Under the pieces are notes generated by a model. That model ran no database searches. It was not told where the DNA came from and was given only the letters and a program-made list of their open reading frames with translations. Both the position numbers and the translations under genes were made by a program. This document shows positions 50,635-50,642 of a DNA stretch of 50,642 nt, piece after piece. Source of the stretch: W2P13-069 sp963590525 (GTDB lineage Bacteria; Actinomycetota; Coriobacteriia; Coriobacteriales; QAMH01); NCBI GenBank assembly GCA_963590525.1, contig CAVAPV010000009.1, positions 1 to 50,642 on the forward strand. Direction: 5' to 3'. Every line of letters begins with the position of its first letter. Within the stretch, counting starts at the first letter, position 1.

Positions 50635-50642
50635 TCCTGCGG

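Overview
This 50.6 kb window looks like chromosome from an anaerobic, fermentative member of the Coriobacteriia (Actinomycetota). The evidence is an actinobacterial core gene order (ftsK - rimO - pgsA - recA - recX - rny), a high-50s G+C look, frequent GTG/TTG starts behind strong Shine-Dalgarno (SD) sites, and an oxygen-sensitive gene set: an Ech-type energy-converting hydrogenase, indolepyruvate:ferredoxin oxidoreductase and a ferredoxin-thioredoxin-reductase-like protein. No ribosomal RNA or prophage is present to fix the genus. All protein genes are on the minus strand except a MerR regulator and one 49-aa membrane peptide, so the window probably lies in one replichore arm.

Layout from left to right. 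(1) 1-422: the 5' end of a secreted Ser/Asp-rich protein cut by the window edge. (2) 498-5252: an orphan GHKL ATPase, RNase Y behind a terminator-containing leader, and an SOS-controlled recA-recX pair. (3) 5327-5683: a gene-free stretch with 33-bp tandem repeats, at the place where cinA usually sits. (4) 5684-18319: a long housekeeping cluster, transcribed in the order dgt, M16 protease, dapB, dapA, RNase J, ftsK, rodZ-like, yajQ, rimO, pgsA. (5) 18361-24922: a MerR regulator with a MerR-type promoter firing away from it into a terminated RNA; an EamA exporter; then purine metabolism (IMP dehydrogenase, phosphoribosyltransferase, NCS2 permease) with a VanZ protein. (6) 25105-30168: tRNA-Ala(GGC), an iron alcohol dehydrogenase, SstT, GluQ and a SurA-like lipoprotein. 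(7) 30161-39094: IorAB with an acyl-CoA ligase, an FHA protein, a folate-binding protein, a D,D-carboxypeptidase, and a PaaK/ACT pair. (8) 39353-42787: a VanW/G5 cell-wall protein and a CDP-alcohol phosphatidyltransferase. (9) 42925-48595: a complete echABCDEF operon. (10) 48862-50642: TrmL, a hidden small membrane peptide, a mini FTR-like protein, an orphan Vsr endonuclease, and a second cluster of the same repeat family.

How the genes fit together: 2-oxoacid oxidation by IorAB gives reduced ferredoxin. Ech can re-oxidise it to H2 while pumping ions, and the FTR-like protein could pass electrons to thiols. The two AMP-forming ligases fit handling of the acyl or aryl acids from amino-acid fermentation. 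These links are inferred from gene content.

The less ordinary items are the non-coding and small elements: the MerR-promoter-driven ~165-nt terminated transcript ahead of dgt, the structured terminator-bearing leader of rny, the shared repeat family at both ends of the window, the acidic Tyr-rich tail on EchA, and the two tiny proteins at the right end.
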